This document shows, piece after piece, positions 50,618 to 59,766 of a DNA stretch of 64,000 nucleotides. Position numbers and translations under genes: made by a program. The stretch is from Haloplanus sp. XH21 (GTDB lineage: Archaea > Halobacteriota > Halobacteria > Halobacteriales > Haloferacaceae). The DNA is taken from assembly GCF_023276355.1 (NCBI RefSeq), contig NZ_JALLPL010000001.1, positions 1,736,001 through 1,800,000 on the forward strand, in the 5' to 3' direction. The notes below the pieces were generated by a model. The model saw nothing but the letters and a program-made list of their open reading frames with translations, had not been told where the DNA came from and ran no database searches. How positions within the stretch are numbered: the stretch's first letter is position 1; every line of letters begins with the position of its first letter.

Positions 50618-51799
50618 ATGCCCGACCATCTCGACGACGTAGAGTTCCTCAAACAACACCTCTCGGGTGATCCTCCAGAGGAATTACTCGAACAAATTGC
50701 GTCCACAGTCGTGGACCACATGGCGGACTCATTTCCCGAGTTATCACTGAAGTCCCGCCCCATGGAGGCGGTCTTGGATGAGTTCCGTGAAAAGAAATTG
50801 GAAGAAGTCGAATCAACAGGACAGTACAGGCGGAAACTAGACTACCTCCAGACGTACCTCAAAGACGAGGCGCTCATCGAATCGACCGAGGACCTCACGA
50901 GTGAGGACGTTGAGCAATACGATAAATGGCGGAAGTACGAGTCCTTGCCGCGGGACGAACCATTAGCGGACACGACGCTTAGCGACGATATGTACCTCTT
51001 CCGCGAGTTCATTCAGTATCTGATCGAACATCGGATGGCTCCGGTTCGCTTCGAGAAGTCCGTCAAAATCCCGGAAATAGACTATGCTGGGGGAGAAGGT
51101 GTCGACGAGAAGAAGCTTGACCCGGAGATAGCGAAAGCATCGCTGGACTACCTTCGGAAATACGAGTACGCCGATGTAGAGCATGTCTCGATGGAGTTAC
51201 TGTGTCAGTCAGGTCCTCGGAAAGGTGGATTGATCGGCCGTGATGTGCCTGACTTCGCCTACGAGGAGCGGATTCTCCAGTACGAAACCGACGAAACAAC
51301 ACCGCTCAAGAATGACGAGAGTAGCGAACGGGAGATAACCCTCTACGGTGATGTTCCAGAGATCATTCAGGATTATCTCAATGATCAGAGACCGCCCGCG
51401 ACTGACGAGGAGGGGAGAGAACCATTGCTCACCAAAGGTGACGGGAGAATGAGTCCGTCGACGCTACAGAAGATCGCCTACAAGTGGACTCGACCGTGCG
51501 CGGTAGGTTTAGACTGTCCACACGACCGCGATCCCGAGGACTGCGAAGCAGCGCAGAAGAACAACTCCGCCTTCAAGTGTCCCAGTAGTCGAGCCCCGCA
51601 CCACATCCGGAGCGGGTATATCACCGATCAGAAGAATAGGGGCGTCTCAGCGGAGGGTATTGAGCAGCGGTGCGATGTCTCACCGCGGGTTCAGAAGCTC
51701 CATTACGACCTCCCGGACGACACTGAAGAACGCGAACGTTTCGAGGACGAGTTCCGGAACGCCGACGATGATCCCAACTCGGGTTTCAATCACGACTAA
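50618..51799 (+). CDS. Tyrosine recombinase/integrase (393 aa)
   Basis: The catalytic domain has Arg in CQSGPRKGGL, H-x-x-R in APHHIRSG and Tyr in QKLHYDLPD. Between them is a Cys/His patch, YKWTRPC and CPHDRDPEDC then FKCPSS. It is shared almost exactly with the integrase at 53612, so the two are paralogues. A long acidic N-terminal extension is present. Tandem arrangement with the integrase at 49272 is unusual. Confidence 0.85.
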   Translation: MPDHLDDVEFLKQHLSGDPPEELLEQIASTVVDHMADSFPELSLKSRPMEAVLDEFREKKLEEVESTGQYRRKLDYLQTYLKDEALIESTEDLTSEDVEQYDKWRKYESLPRDEPLADTTLSDDMYLFREFIQYLIEHRMAPVRFEKSVKIPEIDYAGGEGVDEKKLDPEIAKASLDYLRKYEYADVEHVSMELLCQSGPRKGGLIGRDVPDFAYEERILQYETDETTPLKNDESSEREITLYGDVPEIIQDYLNDQRPPATDEEGREPLLTKGDGRMSPSTLQKIAYKWTRPCAVGLDCPHDRDPEDCEAAQKNNSAFKCPSSRAPHHIRSGYITDQKNRGVSAEGIEQRCDVSPRVQKLHYDLPDDTEERERFEDEFRNADDDPNSGFNHD

Positions 51800-51829
51800 T
51801 CGCTAGTTCTGCTGAGGAGATCACGCGGA

Positions 51830-52645
51830 TCAGGGTCTATACTGTTGACGGATCTCATCAGGCGTGGGCTCCCGATATCGGCATGTAGAACACCAGCGAA
51901 GCGGTAACTTACCGAATTCACCGGCGGGTACTTTGGGAGGTGTCTCACCCGCTGGATTGAATTGCGTGTTCTCAAGCTGTTCTAAGTGGGTACAGTCGAT
52001 GTGAGTGTGCACAACAGGTGCGTTATCCAATCTTGGTGACCCTATGGGTGCGTGGACACCTGGTACAGAGGTCGGACCACGCTCTCGGTCGTGGTCGTCC
52101 TTCTCTTCGTTCCGGATGTTTTCGAGAAGACTGTTTGGCCAATAGTCAGCGACCTGTTCTCCATTATCGGCGTCTACGACCTCGACCCACAGATCGTTGG
52201 CTGGCCATATCCTGATTCGATAGGTCTTGTCCTTTGACCACTGGTCGTCCCGATAGTCTCGATCATCGGTCAACGTCGGGATCGTCTCCCCTGTCTCCAC
52301 GAAGAGATCTGCCCCACGCCCGTGGAATGTCTTGACGCTCTCCTTGAGATTTACAATCCGATACTCCTCTTCATCAAAATGTTCTTCCAGAACTTCGAAT
52401 ACTGCATCCGAATCGATAGCCTCGAATTTTGTTTCGAGCAATTCACGGAACCGTTCCTCCCGTCCATACGTTCGGAGAAACGCCGCATCCCCCATCCCCG
52501 TTTTCGATGCCAAACTGAGTTGATACCCGTTCTTGCCCGGTCGAACCTGGATCAGGTACTCACCATCGTAGATATTCACTTTGAATCCAGAGTCGCTATC
52601 TTCTGAGACCTCGACTTCGGGTGTTCGTGGCTGTTCCGAGGGCAT
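51830..52645 (-). CDS. Unknown element protein (271 aa)
   Basis: Starts MPSEQPRTPEVEVSEDSDSG; a longer version from an ATG at 52741 is possible. The N-terminal half looks like a compact alpha/beta domain (GEYLIQVRPGKNGYQLSLAS, then FEVLEEHFDEEEYRIVNLKE). The C-terminus carries HTHIDCTHLEQ and RWCSTCRYREP, possibly one zinc site made of Cys and His. No family is recognised. It is convergent with the integrase gene. Confidence 0.6.
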   Translation of the reverse strand: MPSEQPRTPEVEVSEDSDSGFKVNIYDGEYLIQVRPGKNGYQLSLASKTGMGDAAFLRTYGREERFRELLETKFEAIDSDAVFEVLEEHFDEEEYRIVNLKESVKTFHGRGADLFVETGETIPTLTDDRDYRDDQWSKDKTYRIRIWPANDLWVEVVDADNGEQVADYWPNSLLENIRNEEKDDHDRERGPTSVPGVHAPIGSPRLDNAPVVHTHIDCTHLEQLENTQFNPAGETPPKVPAGEFGKLPLRWCSTCRYREPTPDEIRQQYRP

Positions 52646-52753
52646 GAATGACCGCAAGTGGTTCGAGAAACAGCAAAACGGTTTGGCCTCGCGGTGGGGG
52701 TAGGTAGATGGCGAAATCAGGTAGATTCCTTTATTCGACATCTCAAAGCCGAT

Positions 52754-53494
52754 CTACGGATACGCGTATACCATCTCCATCGGGAGATCACCGGTCGGAT
52801 CGCCCTGATCCCTCTCTAATCCCTCGTCAGGAAGAGTGTGAAGCGGGCCGGTCTTTGGACTGGCAGTAAGCGCTAACGCGAACGCATCGATGACGTCATC
52901 ATTACCGACCTCAGCATCGAGGTCGGTCGTAACATCGCGGACGGCATCAACGATAGAACCGTCGATGGCTTCGAGTATCTCGATTCGTTCCCAGAACGCC
53001 GCAGCCGGTTGGCCCGTTTTCGAGTACTCCGTGGAGGATTCCCCGTTCAGCGCCCAAAAGCAGACTTCAGGGTGGGATTCACGGATCGTTCCAACGGCAT
53101 CCGGCTCTGTCTTGCGGAGGAAGGTATCCAGTTCGGCAATCTTATCGGCGATACCCCACGACTGAACGCCGAGACTTCCATCAGTGCGGTCTTCCTGCGT
53201 CTCTTTTGCGTCCTCGTAACTTTCCTCGTGAACAGCAGCCCGCACTGGAACGGGAAACACGCTGGAGTGACGCTCCGGACGAAGTTTCCCACGAGCTGCA
53301 TCGTCGCACGGGCGCTTCGCGTTGGAGTTCTCCCGAAGACCGATTGGCACATCGATCAAGATCCTCTCCGCCGTCTCGCCGTATTCCTGCCAGAGCTCTT
53401 CGATATCCTTGTATAGACAAGAGGATTCGTAGCCGCCCTCGTTGAATTGAACTGTAATCCACCCGTCCGGACATCCATCGACACCGATGTACAT
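52754..53494 (-). CDS. DUF429 domain protein, predicted RNase H-fold nuclease (246 aa)
   Basis: The opening MYIGVDGCPDGWITVQF and the ILIDVPIGL strand are DUF429 hallmarks. RESHPEVCFWALNG and NDDVIDAFALALTA supply the remaining acidic residues. DUF429 is predicted to be an RNase H-like nuclease family; an activity has not been shown to my knowledge. Its presence on an element otherwise rich in RNA genes is notable but not proof of linkage. Confidence 0.8.
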   Translation of the reverse strand: MYIGVDGCPDGWITVQFNEGGYESSCLYKDIEELWQEYGETAERILIDVPIGLRENSNAKRPCDDAARGKLRPERHSSVFPVPVRAAVHEESYEDAKETQEDRTDGSLGVQSWGIADKIAELDTFLRKTEPDAVGTIRESHPEVCFWALNGESSTEYSKTGQPAAAFWERIEILEAIDGSIVDAVRDVTTDLDAEVGNDDVIDAFALALTASPKTGPLHTLPDEGLERDQGDPTGDLPMEMVYAYP

Positions 53495-53611
53495 GCGACT
53501 CTTCTCGTATCTCCGGCTATTGAAATATGATAGTCTGGCTCAGTTCAAAAATGGGTTCGGGTTGATCGACGAGCGATCCTAACCTCAACGGGCGTATTGC
53601 GTGAATATTGT

Positions 53612-54622
53612 CTACAGATTATCGAGGTAGTCCCTCCGCTGTTCCATCTTCTCCTGTTCCGTGCGGCGGTCGTAGTGCTGTTCGATCACTCTCGGACTGA
53701 CGTTCGCGCGGTCGCTGACGACCTTATCCGGCATATCGTTATTGAGGCTGTGCGTGATGCTTCCGCGCCGGATGGCGTGTGGGCTGACGCTCGATGGGCA
53801 CTTCGAGGCCGCGTGCTGGACGGTGCCCTCACAGGTTTCCGGATCGCGGTCATGAGGGCACTCTTCGCCGTACGTGCACGGACGCGTCCATCGGTACACG
53901 TAGGTGCGGAGTGTCGTCTTCTGCAGGCGACCTTGCCGAGAGGCCAGTAACGGCTCTCGGTCGTATTCGTCGGTTACGTTGGGTCGCTTGTTGTCCAGCC
54001 AGTCGTCGAGGAGATCGCAGATGTCGTCTGAGAGTGCAACGAGTCGCTCACCATCGCCCTTGTTCTTGATCGGGGTGCCGGTATCGGGGCGATGCCGGAT
54101 TTTCACGTACTGTTCTTCTGAGTTGTAGTCATCGACGTCTATCGCGTGGACGCCGCCGACTCGCATCATCGTGTGCCACATCAACGTGAGTGCGACGTGC
54201 TGCGGTTCGGCGTACTCGTATTTCTCCATGTGCGAGAGAACCGACGAGGCCTGGTCGCTGTCCATCATCACGTCCCGGGAGTTCTCGTCCGGGGTGATCG
54301 CCGGGGACAGCACTTTCTGGCTGAGATCCTGTTCGACGCCGTCGACGGCTTCCAGCCACCGAACGAACACTCGCAGGGTGTCCATCTGCGTCTTCTCACT
54401 GACCTTGTTCAGGTCGCCGTCGTCACGCCGCCAGAGTCGGTACTCGTGCAGCTGGCGACCCGTGAGGGTGTTGAGGTTCTCGATGCCCTTCTCGTGACAC
54501 CAGCGGACGAAGTGCTGGAGCCGGTACTTCTTCCCTTTGAGTGAGGCCTCAGCCAGTTCGTTCTGCTTGTCTTTCAGGTACAGTTCGAGCGCGGTCTCGG
54601 GATCGATTGGTTCGAGATCCAT
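53612..54622 (-). CDS. Tyrosine recombinase, likely integrase of this element (336 aa)
   Basis: XerC/D-like: core-binding domain (residues about 10-110), then Arg in HTMMRVGGVHA, H-x-x-R in SPHAIRRGS and Tyr in VIEQHYDRRTE. It has the same RPC...CPHDRDP...C...KCPSS patch as the integrase at 50618. The ATG at 54622 begins MDLEPIDPE. It lies about 215 bp from attR, with the gene pointing away from the att site. This placement suits the active integrase. Confidence 0.88.
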   Translation of the reverse strand: MDLEPIDPETALELYLKDKQNELAEASLKGKKYRLQHFVRWCHEKGIENLNTLTGRQLHEYRLWRRDDGDLNKVSEKTQMDTLRVFVRWLEAVDGVEQDLSQKVLSPAITPDENSRDVMMDSDQASSVLSHMEKYEYAEPQHVALTLMWHTMMRVGGVHAIDVDDYNSEEQYVKIRHRPDTGTPIKNKGDGERLVALSDDICDLLDDWLDNKRPNVTDEYDREPLLASRQGRLQKTTLRTYVYRWTRPCTYGEECPHDRDPETCEGTVQHAASKCPSSVSPHAIRRGSITHSLNNDMPDKVVSDRANVSPRVIEQHYDRRTEQEKMEQRRDYLDNL

Positions 54623-54739
54623 GGTTGGTCGTTTCGAGTCAAGCGAATCCCACGAGTCCCGGTTACTGCCTATCCCGAACCATCTACTACAGCGCCTGAG
54701 GCGGCCAAAATGAAGGGTAGTCACGCTCAATGACCAGGG

Positions 54740-54808
54740 CCTGCAGCGCCCACTTGCTGCCGCGAACAACCCCGTGAGCGGCAGCAATGGAACCGCGAAG
54801 GATTTGAA
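54740..54808. repeat. Recombination-arm region next to attR
   Basis: Three motifs lie between the integrase and attR. CCTGCAGCGCCCA (54740-54752) is a 13-bp copy of the tRNA 3' end. TTGCTGCCGC/GCGGCAGCAA (54754-54763, 54778-54787) is a 10-bp inverted repeat. AGGATTTGAA (54799-54808) is an inverted copy of the TTCAAATCCT inside attR. They may be integrase arm sites or remnants of earlier insertions. Confidence 0.6.
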
Positions 54809-54836
54809 TCAGGGAGCGAGTGCAGCGAGCGACCGT

Positions 54837-54873
54837 GGTTCAAATCCTGCAGCGCCCATCCTTCTGCGTGACG
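54837..54873. repeat. attR direct repeat
   Basis: Right copy of the 37-bp repeat at 38705-38741, with one mismatch at 54861. It carries only the tRNA T-arm 3' part and acceptor, not a full tRNA. The spacing between copies is 16,132 bp. Confidence 0.9.
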
Positions 54874-54924
54874 AACGGACTCTGCGACGGAGATCGCACG
54901 CCGCCGACACCCATCAGATCCGCC

Positions 54925-55305
54925 TCATCGTGATTCCGCGTCGCGTTCGAGCGCCTCTCGCCGCTGTTCGTACTCCTCGTCGGTCAGTTCGCCACGGGCG
55001 TAGGCGAGCCGGAGCTCTTCGAGCGCCCGGTCGGAGTCGCGCTCGCTGCCAGCGACCGCGCTGTAGAGGAGGTAGCCGCCGGCGACGAGGGTAGCAAGAA
55101 ACAGGAGCTGCATCACGATACCGACGACGAACATCCAGCCAGGCATCGTTCCGTCGCCCCACATTCCACCGCCCCACATACCGCCCATCATCGGGCCGAA
55201 ACCCATCATCCCGAAGCCCATGAAGAACATCGGGGAGATGATGAACGCACCGATGACGATGAGTAGAATCGTTACGAGTCGTGTGTCGTCCGTGTGTTGA
55301 GGCAT
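54925..55305 (-). CDS. SHOCT-domain membrane protein (126 aa)
   Basis: Two membrane segments (LVTILLIVIGAFIISPMFFM and FVVGIVMQLLFLATLVAGGY) flank a Met/Gly-rich loop (MMGFGPMMGGMWGGGMW). A C-terminal SHOCT motif (ALEELRLAYARGELTDEEYE) ends the protein. The Met-rich loop might touch copper, which suits the nearby copper genes. It lies just outside attR on the minus strand. Confidence 0.8.
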   Translation of the reverse strand: MPQHTDDTRLVTILLIVIGAFIISPMFFMGFGMMGFGPMMGGMWGGGMWGDGTMPGWMFVVGIVMQLLFLATLVAGGYLLYSAVAGSERDSDRALEELRLAYARGELTDEEYEQRREALERDAESR

Positions 55306-55483
55306 GTCTGTTTCCTCCGAGAGGCCGTCCCTAGTGTCAGGTACGTGATCCTGGGTTAATGCGATTGTGCCTTAGAACCATAGCTAGCCAAGGGGTTCAA
55401 TCTTTGAATCCGCAGTAGAGGTGTCGCCGAAGCGGATTATCCTAGGGGCAACTGCAATAGACGATCCCTACGATGGTACACCT

Positions 55484-56869
55484 ATGCAGGCAACGATACT
55501 GGGCGGCGTGTTCGAAGCACTCCGCATCGGCGTCGGATTCCTCTGGACGGCGGCGTGGGCGATCATCATGGGTCTCACGGTCACGAGTCTGGTCCAGGTC
55601 TACGTCTCCAAGGAGCAAATGGCTCAGGTTCTGGGCGATGGTGATCTGAACGGTCTCGCCAAGGCGACGGCGTTCGGCGCGGCGAGCAGCGGGTGCAGTT
55701 TCGGGGCCGTCGCCATCGGAAAGGGCTTGTTCAAGAAGGGCGCCCACGCGGTGAACTTCCTCGCGTTCATGTTCGCGTCGACGAACCTCATCGTCGAACT
55801 CGGACTGATGATCCTCATCCTCCTCGGCTGGGAGTTCCTCGTCGCGGAACTGCTCGGCGGCCTCATCCTCATCGCCGTCATGGCGGTCATCGTCCACCTC
55901 ACGCTCCCCGAGAACCTCTTCGACGAGGTTCGGGAGACGCTCAACGAGCGCGACCGTAGAGCGGGCGTCGCCGAGGACCCCACCTGCGGGATGGAAGGCA
56001 AAGACGAGTACACGCTCACGGCCGACGGCGGCGAGACGCTGAAGTTCTGCTCGGAGGGCTGTATGGAGACCTACCGCCAGGAGATGTCCAGCCGCGGCGG
56101 GTGGCGCGAGGAGTTGCGGTCGTGGGGAGGCTGGTACAAGGTCGGGAACCAGTTCCGCAAGGAGTGGTCGATGATCTGGAAGGACATCATCGCTGGCTTC
56201 CTCATCTCGGGGTTCGTCATCGTCTTCGTCCCGCAGTGGGTGTGGAACGCCCTGTTCATCCAGGGCGATGGCCTGCTCGTGACCGCCGAGAACGCCATCA
56301 TGGGCGTCGCCATCGCCGTCATCAGCTTCGTCGGCAGCATGGGCAACGTTCCCTTCGCCGTCGCCCTCTGGGGCGGGGGGATCAGCTTCGCCGGCGTCAT
56401 CGCCTTCGTCTACGCCGACCTCATCACGGTTCCCGTGTTGAACGTCTACCGAAAGTACTACGGCTGGAAGATCATGCTGTACATCCTCGGCGTCTTCTTC
56501 GTCACGATGGCGTTCACTGGCTTCCTCATGGAACTGCTGTTCGACGCCTTCGGCATCGTTCCGGATCTGGCCGGCGGGGAGACGGCGACCGAGCAGACGT
56601 ACTTCGAGCTCAACTACACGTTCTACCTCAACCTCATCGCGTTCGCGCTCTCCGGCTTTCTGGTGTACGTCTACCGCCGCGGCCTCGGTGCACCCGGTCA
56701 GTACCGGGATCCTGTCTGTGGGATGCGGACCGACGACAGCGAGCCATCGGCGACGCACGACGGCGAAACGTACTACTTCTGCTCGCAGACCTGCAAGGAG
56801 ACCTTCGAGGAGGACCCCGGCGAATACGCCACCGGGCATCCGATGGTGATGGAGGGACACGACCACTGA
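55484..56869 (+). CDS. Permease with two YHS metal-binding domains (461 aa)
   Basis: The DUF318/ArsP-like permease core is split in two halves (SSGCSFGAVAIGKGLFKKGA; FVGSMGNVPFAVALWGGG). Between the halves sits a YHS domain (EDPTCGMEGKDEY and LKFCSEGCMETY). A second YHS domain (RDPVCGMRTDD and YYFCSQTCKETF) forms the C-terminus. Each carries two to three Cys likely to bind copper or another soft metal. The ATG at 55484 is chosen because residues upstream are not homologous. It probably exports a metal or metalloid. Confidence 0.8.
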   Translation: MQATILGGVFEALRIGVGFLWTAAWAIIMGLTVTSLVQVYVSKEQMAQVLGDGDLNGLAKATAFGAASSGCSFGAVAIGKGLFKKGAHAVNFLAFMFASTNLIVELGLMILILLGWEFLVAELLGGLILIAVMAVIVHLTLPENLFDEVRETLNERDRRAGVAEDPTCGMEGKDEYTLTADGGETLKFCSEGCMETYRQEMSSRGGWREELRSWGGWYKVGNQFRKEWSMIWKDIIAGFLISGFVIVFVPQWVWNALFIQGDGLLVTAENAIMGVAIAVISFVGSMGNVPFAVALWGGGISFAGVIAFVYADLITVPVLNVYRKYYGWKIMLYILGVFFVTMAFTGFLMELLFDAFGIVPDLAGGETATEQTYFELNYTFYLNLIAFALSGFLVYVYRRGLGAPGQYRDPVCGMRTDDSEPSATHDGETYYFCSQTCKETFEEDPGEYATGHPMVMEGHDH

Positions 56870-56958
56870 CGGACATCTGAAGGTCCTCAAATCCCAGCTG
56901 AACATCCTTGGTGTCGACAGTTGGAGAACCGGGGGACGGTTTCGTTACGGCTGTAGAT

Positions 56959-56980
56959 GAAACTTCGAATTCAAAGTTTC
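56959..56980. promoter_or_regulatory. Operator-like palindrome before the copper chaperone gene
   Basis: GAAACTT-N8-AAGTTTC has perfect 7-bp arms in the 178-bp gap between the permease and the copZ-like gene. It lies about 70-90 bp before the ATG, a likely site for a metal-responsive regulator. Confidence 0.5.
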
Positions 56981-57047
56981 CCCTGTGGTGTATCAACATG
57001 ATCGAAGGGGAAATCCGCTAAAGAGAGGAGACCGTATGTATTCCTGT

Positions 57048-57251
57048 ATGACGACGACCATCACCGTAGAGGGAATGTCGTGCGGTCACTGTGAGCAGAC
57101 GGTCGAAGAGGCGCTTCAAGAGGTCTCAGGCGTGACTGACGTGACCGTCGACAGTGAGAGCGAACAGGCGAGCGTCGATGGTGAAACAGATGTCACAGCT
57201 CTCGTGGAGGCCGTCGCAGACGCGGGGTATACTGCTCAGGCCCGAGGATAG
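57048..57251 (+). CDS. copZ: Heavy-metal-associated (HMA) copper chaperone (67 aa)
   Basis: A single HMA domain: TTTITVEGMSCGHCEQTVEE with the metal-binding CGHC, and the usual beta-alpha-beta continuation ending DAGYTAQ. It matches CopZ-type chaperones that deliver Cu(I) to P-type ATPases. An ATG 12 bp upstream (57036) is also possible. It is followed by the CopB-type ATPase. Confidence 0.88.
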   Translation: MTTTITVEGMSCGHCEQTVEEALQEVSGVTDVTVDSESEQASVDGETDVTALVEAVADAGYTAQARG

Positions 57252-57374
57252 CACGGACCGCTTCGAGACAACGGCAACCTGTCTTTGAAGCTTGCCGACG
57301 CTGGTCCTGCTGGACAGTTTCGGGGGCGAAGATTCAGGAGGCCGGCGGATCCACCTCTACAGAGCATATGATCT

Positions 57375-59750
57375 ATGGTCGACCACAACGAGACAAATGA
57401 GAATCCCCAGGGAGGGGAACACCACCAAGACGACAGCAGTCACCAGCACGGCGAGCACGATGAAGCGGTCGCCGAATCTGACGAGCAACGGGTAGAACAG
57501 GAGCTACTGGAGGAAGAGGTTCACCCTGCTGCGGAGAGTGAGAGGGAGGTCCACGAGCAGCACGAGCCCGCTGGACACGAGGGCGGAGGGCACGGCCACG
57601 GCACTCACGAGGGACACGGCGAGGGTCATGGCGGGATGCACGAAGGCCACGAGCAGCTGTTCCGCCGGCGCTTCTTCGTCTCGACGCTCCTGTCGATTCC
57701 CGTCCTGCTGTACAGCGAGATGTTACAGGAGTGGCTCGGGTTCTCCGTCCCAGCGTTCCCGGGGAGCGAGTGGATCAATCCCGTCTTCGCAGTGATCGTC
57801 TTCGCGTACGGTGGGATTCCGTTCCTCCGGATGGCGGTGCCGGAGCTGAAAGACCGGTCGCCGGGGATGATGACGCTGATCTCGATGGCCGTCTCGGTCG
57901 CGTTCGTCTACAGTCTCGCGAGCGTGGTCTTTCCCACGCAGTCGGCATTCTTCTGGGAGCTCGTCACGCTGATCGACATTATGCTGTTGGGGCACTGGAT
58001 CGAGATGCGATCCGTGCGGCGTGCCTCGAGCGCGGTCGACGAACTGGCGAAGCTGATGCCCGATACCGCCGAGCGGATTACTGACGATGGAGAGACCGAG
58101 GAAGTCCCGGTGAGCGAACTCTCCGAGGACGATCTCGTCCTCGTCCGACCGGGCGCGAGTATCCCGGCCGACGGCGTCGTCGAGGAGGGCGATTCGGACA
58201 TCGACGAGTCGATGATCACGGGGGAGTCGAAACCGGTCTCGAAAGAACCCGGAGACGAGGTCATCGGCGGCACCATCAACGGCGACGGGAGTCTCCGCGT
58301 GCGTGTCGGTTCGACCGGCGAGGAGACGACGCTTGCGGGCATCATGCGCCTCGTCGAGGAAGCCCAGCAGAGTAAATCCAAGACACAGGTGCTGGCCGAC
58401 CGCGCGGCCGGCTGGCTGTTCTATGTCGCCCTCGGGGCGGCGGTCGTGACAGCAATCGCGTGGACGCTCGCGGTCTCGTTCGATGCGACCGTCATCGAGC
58501 GCGTCGTCACGGTGCTCGTCATCGCCTGCCCGCACGCGCTCGGACTCGCCATCCCGCTGGTCGTCGCGATCAACACGTCGCTCGCCGCGCGGAACGGGAT
58601 GCTCGTTCGCGACCGGATCGCGATGGAGGACGCGCGGAATCTGGACGCCATCATCTTCGACAAGACGGGGACGCTCACCGAGGGCGAGCACGGCGTCGTC
58701 GACATGGCGACCGTCGACGGCGTGAGCGAGGCCGACGCGCTCGCGCTGGCGGCGGCCGTCGAGAGCGACTCCGAACACATGATCGCGCGAGCGATCCGCG
58801 AGGCCGCCAACGAGCGAGACCTACCCGTTCCTGACGCGTCCGGCTTCGAGGCGATCAAGGGCCGAGGCGTCCGCGCGACCGTCGATGTCTCCGGCGTCGA
58901 CGGAGGCTCGGCGGACGCGTCCGACAGTGGAACCGAGGTGTACGTCGGTGGGCCGAACCTGTTGACCCAGCTCGATAGGGAGGTTCCCGATCATCTCCAG
59001 CGCTTCGCTGATGAAGCTGGTCAGAACGCCCAGACCGTGGTGTATCTCGTCCGCGAGGGCGAGCGGAGCGAGTCCTCGGACGGTGCGAGCGGCGAAGCCG
59101 CGAGCCGCGACGGAGAGTTGATCGCCGCCTTCGCGATGGCCGACGTGATTCGCGAGGAGAGTTTCCGCGTCGTCGACGCCCTCCACGACCTGGGCATCGA
59201 AGTAGCGATGCTGACTGGCGACTCTCAGGACGTCGCCGACGCCGTTGCCGTCGAACTGGGCATCGACACCGTGTTCGCGGAGGTCCTCCCCGAAGACAAG
59301 GACGAGAAAGTGCAGGAACTCCAGGACCAGGGCAAGCTCGTGGGGATGGTCGGCGACGGCGTGAACGACGCGCCGGCGCTGACGCGGGCCGACGTCGGCA
59401 TCGCTATCGGAAGCGGTACCGACGTCGCCGTGCAGTCGGCCGACGTCATCCTCGTCCAGAACAACCCGTTGGACGTGGTTCGGCTCGTGAAGCTGAGCAA
59501 GGCGAGCTACCGGAAGATGCAGGAGAATATCGTCTGGGCAGCCGGATACAACGTCTTCGCACTCCCGCTTGCAGCGGGCGTCCTTGCGCCGATCGGGATT
59601 CTGCTGTCGCCCGCTGTCGGTGCGCTCCTGATGTCGCTGAGTACGGTTATCGTCGCGATCAACGCGCAGTTGCTACGTCGTACTGATCTCGCGATCCCCG
59701 ACTTGCCACGAGAAGTTTCTCTATCTGCTGATTCCCAGAGTGCAGAGTGA
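57375..59750 (+). CDS. Copper-translocating P-type ATPase, CopB (P1B-3) type (791 aa)
   Basis: A His/Gly-rich N-terminal tail (about residues 60-95, [20 protein letters not shown]) replaces the HMA domains. The membrane motif CPH ([12 protein letters not shown], near residue 385), phosphorylation site [10 protein letters not shown] (near residue 429), TGES actuator and [10 protein letters not shown] hinge are all present. CPH plus a His-rich N-terminus is typical of CopB exporters of Cu(II) or Cu(I). Residues about 561-582 are an inserted low-complexity stretch with palindromic DNA. Confidence 0.92.
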   Translation: MVDHNETNENPQGGEHHQDDSSHQHGEHDEAVAESDEQRVEQELLEEEVHPAAESEREVHEQHEPAGHEGGGHGHGTHEGHGEGHGGMHEGHEQLFRRRFFVSTLLSIPVLLYSEMLQEWLGFSVPAFPGSEWINPVFAVIVFAYGGIPFLRMAVPELKDRSPGMMTLISMAVSVAFVYSLASVVFPTQSAFFWELVTLIDIMLLGHWIEMRSVRRASSAVDELAKLMPDTAERITDDGETEEVPVSELSEDDLVLVRPGASIPADGVVEEGDSDIDESMITGESKPVSKEPGDEVIGGTINGDGSLRVRVGSTGEETTLAGIMRLVEEAQQSKSKTQVLADRAAGWLFYVALGAAVVTAIAWTLAVSFDATVIERVVTVLVIACPHALGLAIPLVVAINTSLAARNGMLVRDRIAMEDARNLDAIIFDKTGTLTEGEHGVVDMATVDGVSEADALALAAAVESDSEHMIARAIREAANERDLPVPDASGFEAIKGRGVRATVDVSGVDGGSADASDSGTEVYVGGPNLLTQLDREVPDHLQRFADEAGQNAQTVVYLVREGERSESSDGASGEAASRDGELIAAFAMADVIREESFRVVDALHDLGIEVAMLTGDSQDVADAVAVELGIDTVFAEVLPEDKDEKVQELQDQGKLVGMVGDGVNDAPALTRADVGIAIGSGTDVAVQSADVILVQNNPLDVVRLVKLSKASYRKMQENIVWAAGYNVFALPLAAGVLAPIGILLSPAVGALLMSLSTVIVAINAQLLRRTDLAIPDLPREVSLSADSQSAE

Positions 59751-59766
59751 GATGTAGCGACCCCAC

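Larger units (their letters stand above)
38705..54873. mobile_element. Integrated element in tRNA-Arg carrying a Ro60-like protein, Y-like RNAs and a tRNA array (about 16.1 kb)
   Basis: The 37-bp att repeats bound a region of different character from the flanks. It has lower GC, sparse small genes, three tyrosine recombinases (one adjoining the right att), a solitary methyltransferase, a Ro60-family gene, three Y-like RNAs and about fifteen tRNAs. No capsid, terminase, replication initiator or conjugation gene is recognised, so it may be a plasmid-like integrative element or a decayed provirus. The boundaries are defined by the repeats; nested insertions cannot be excluded given three integrases. 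Confidence 0.85.
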
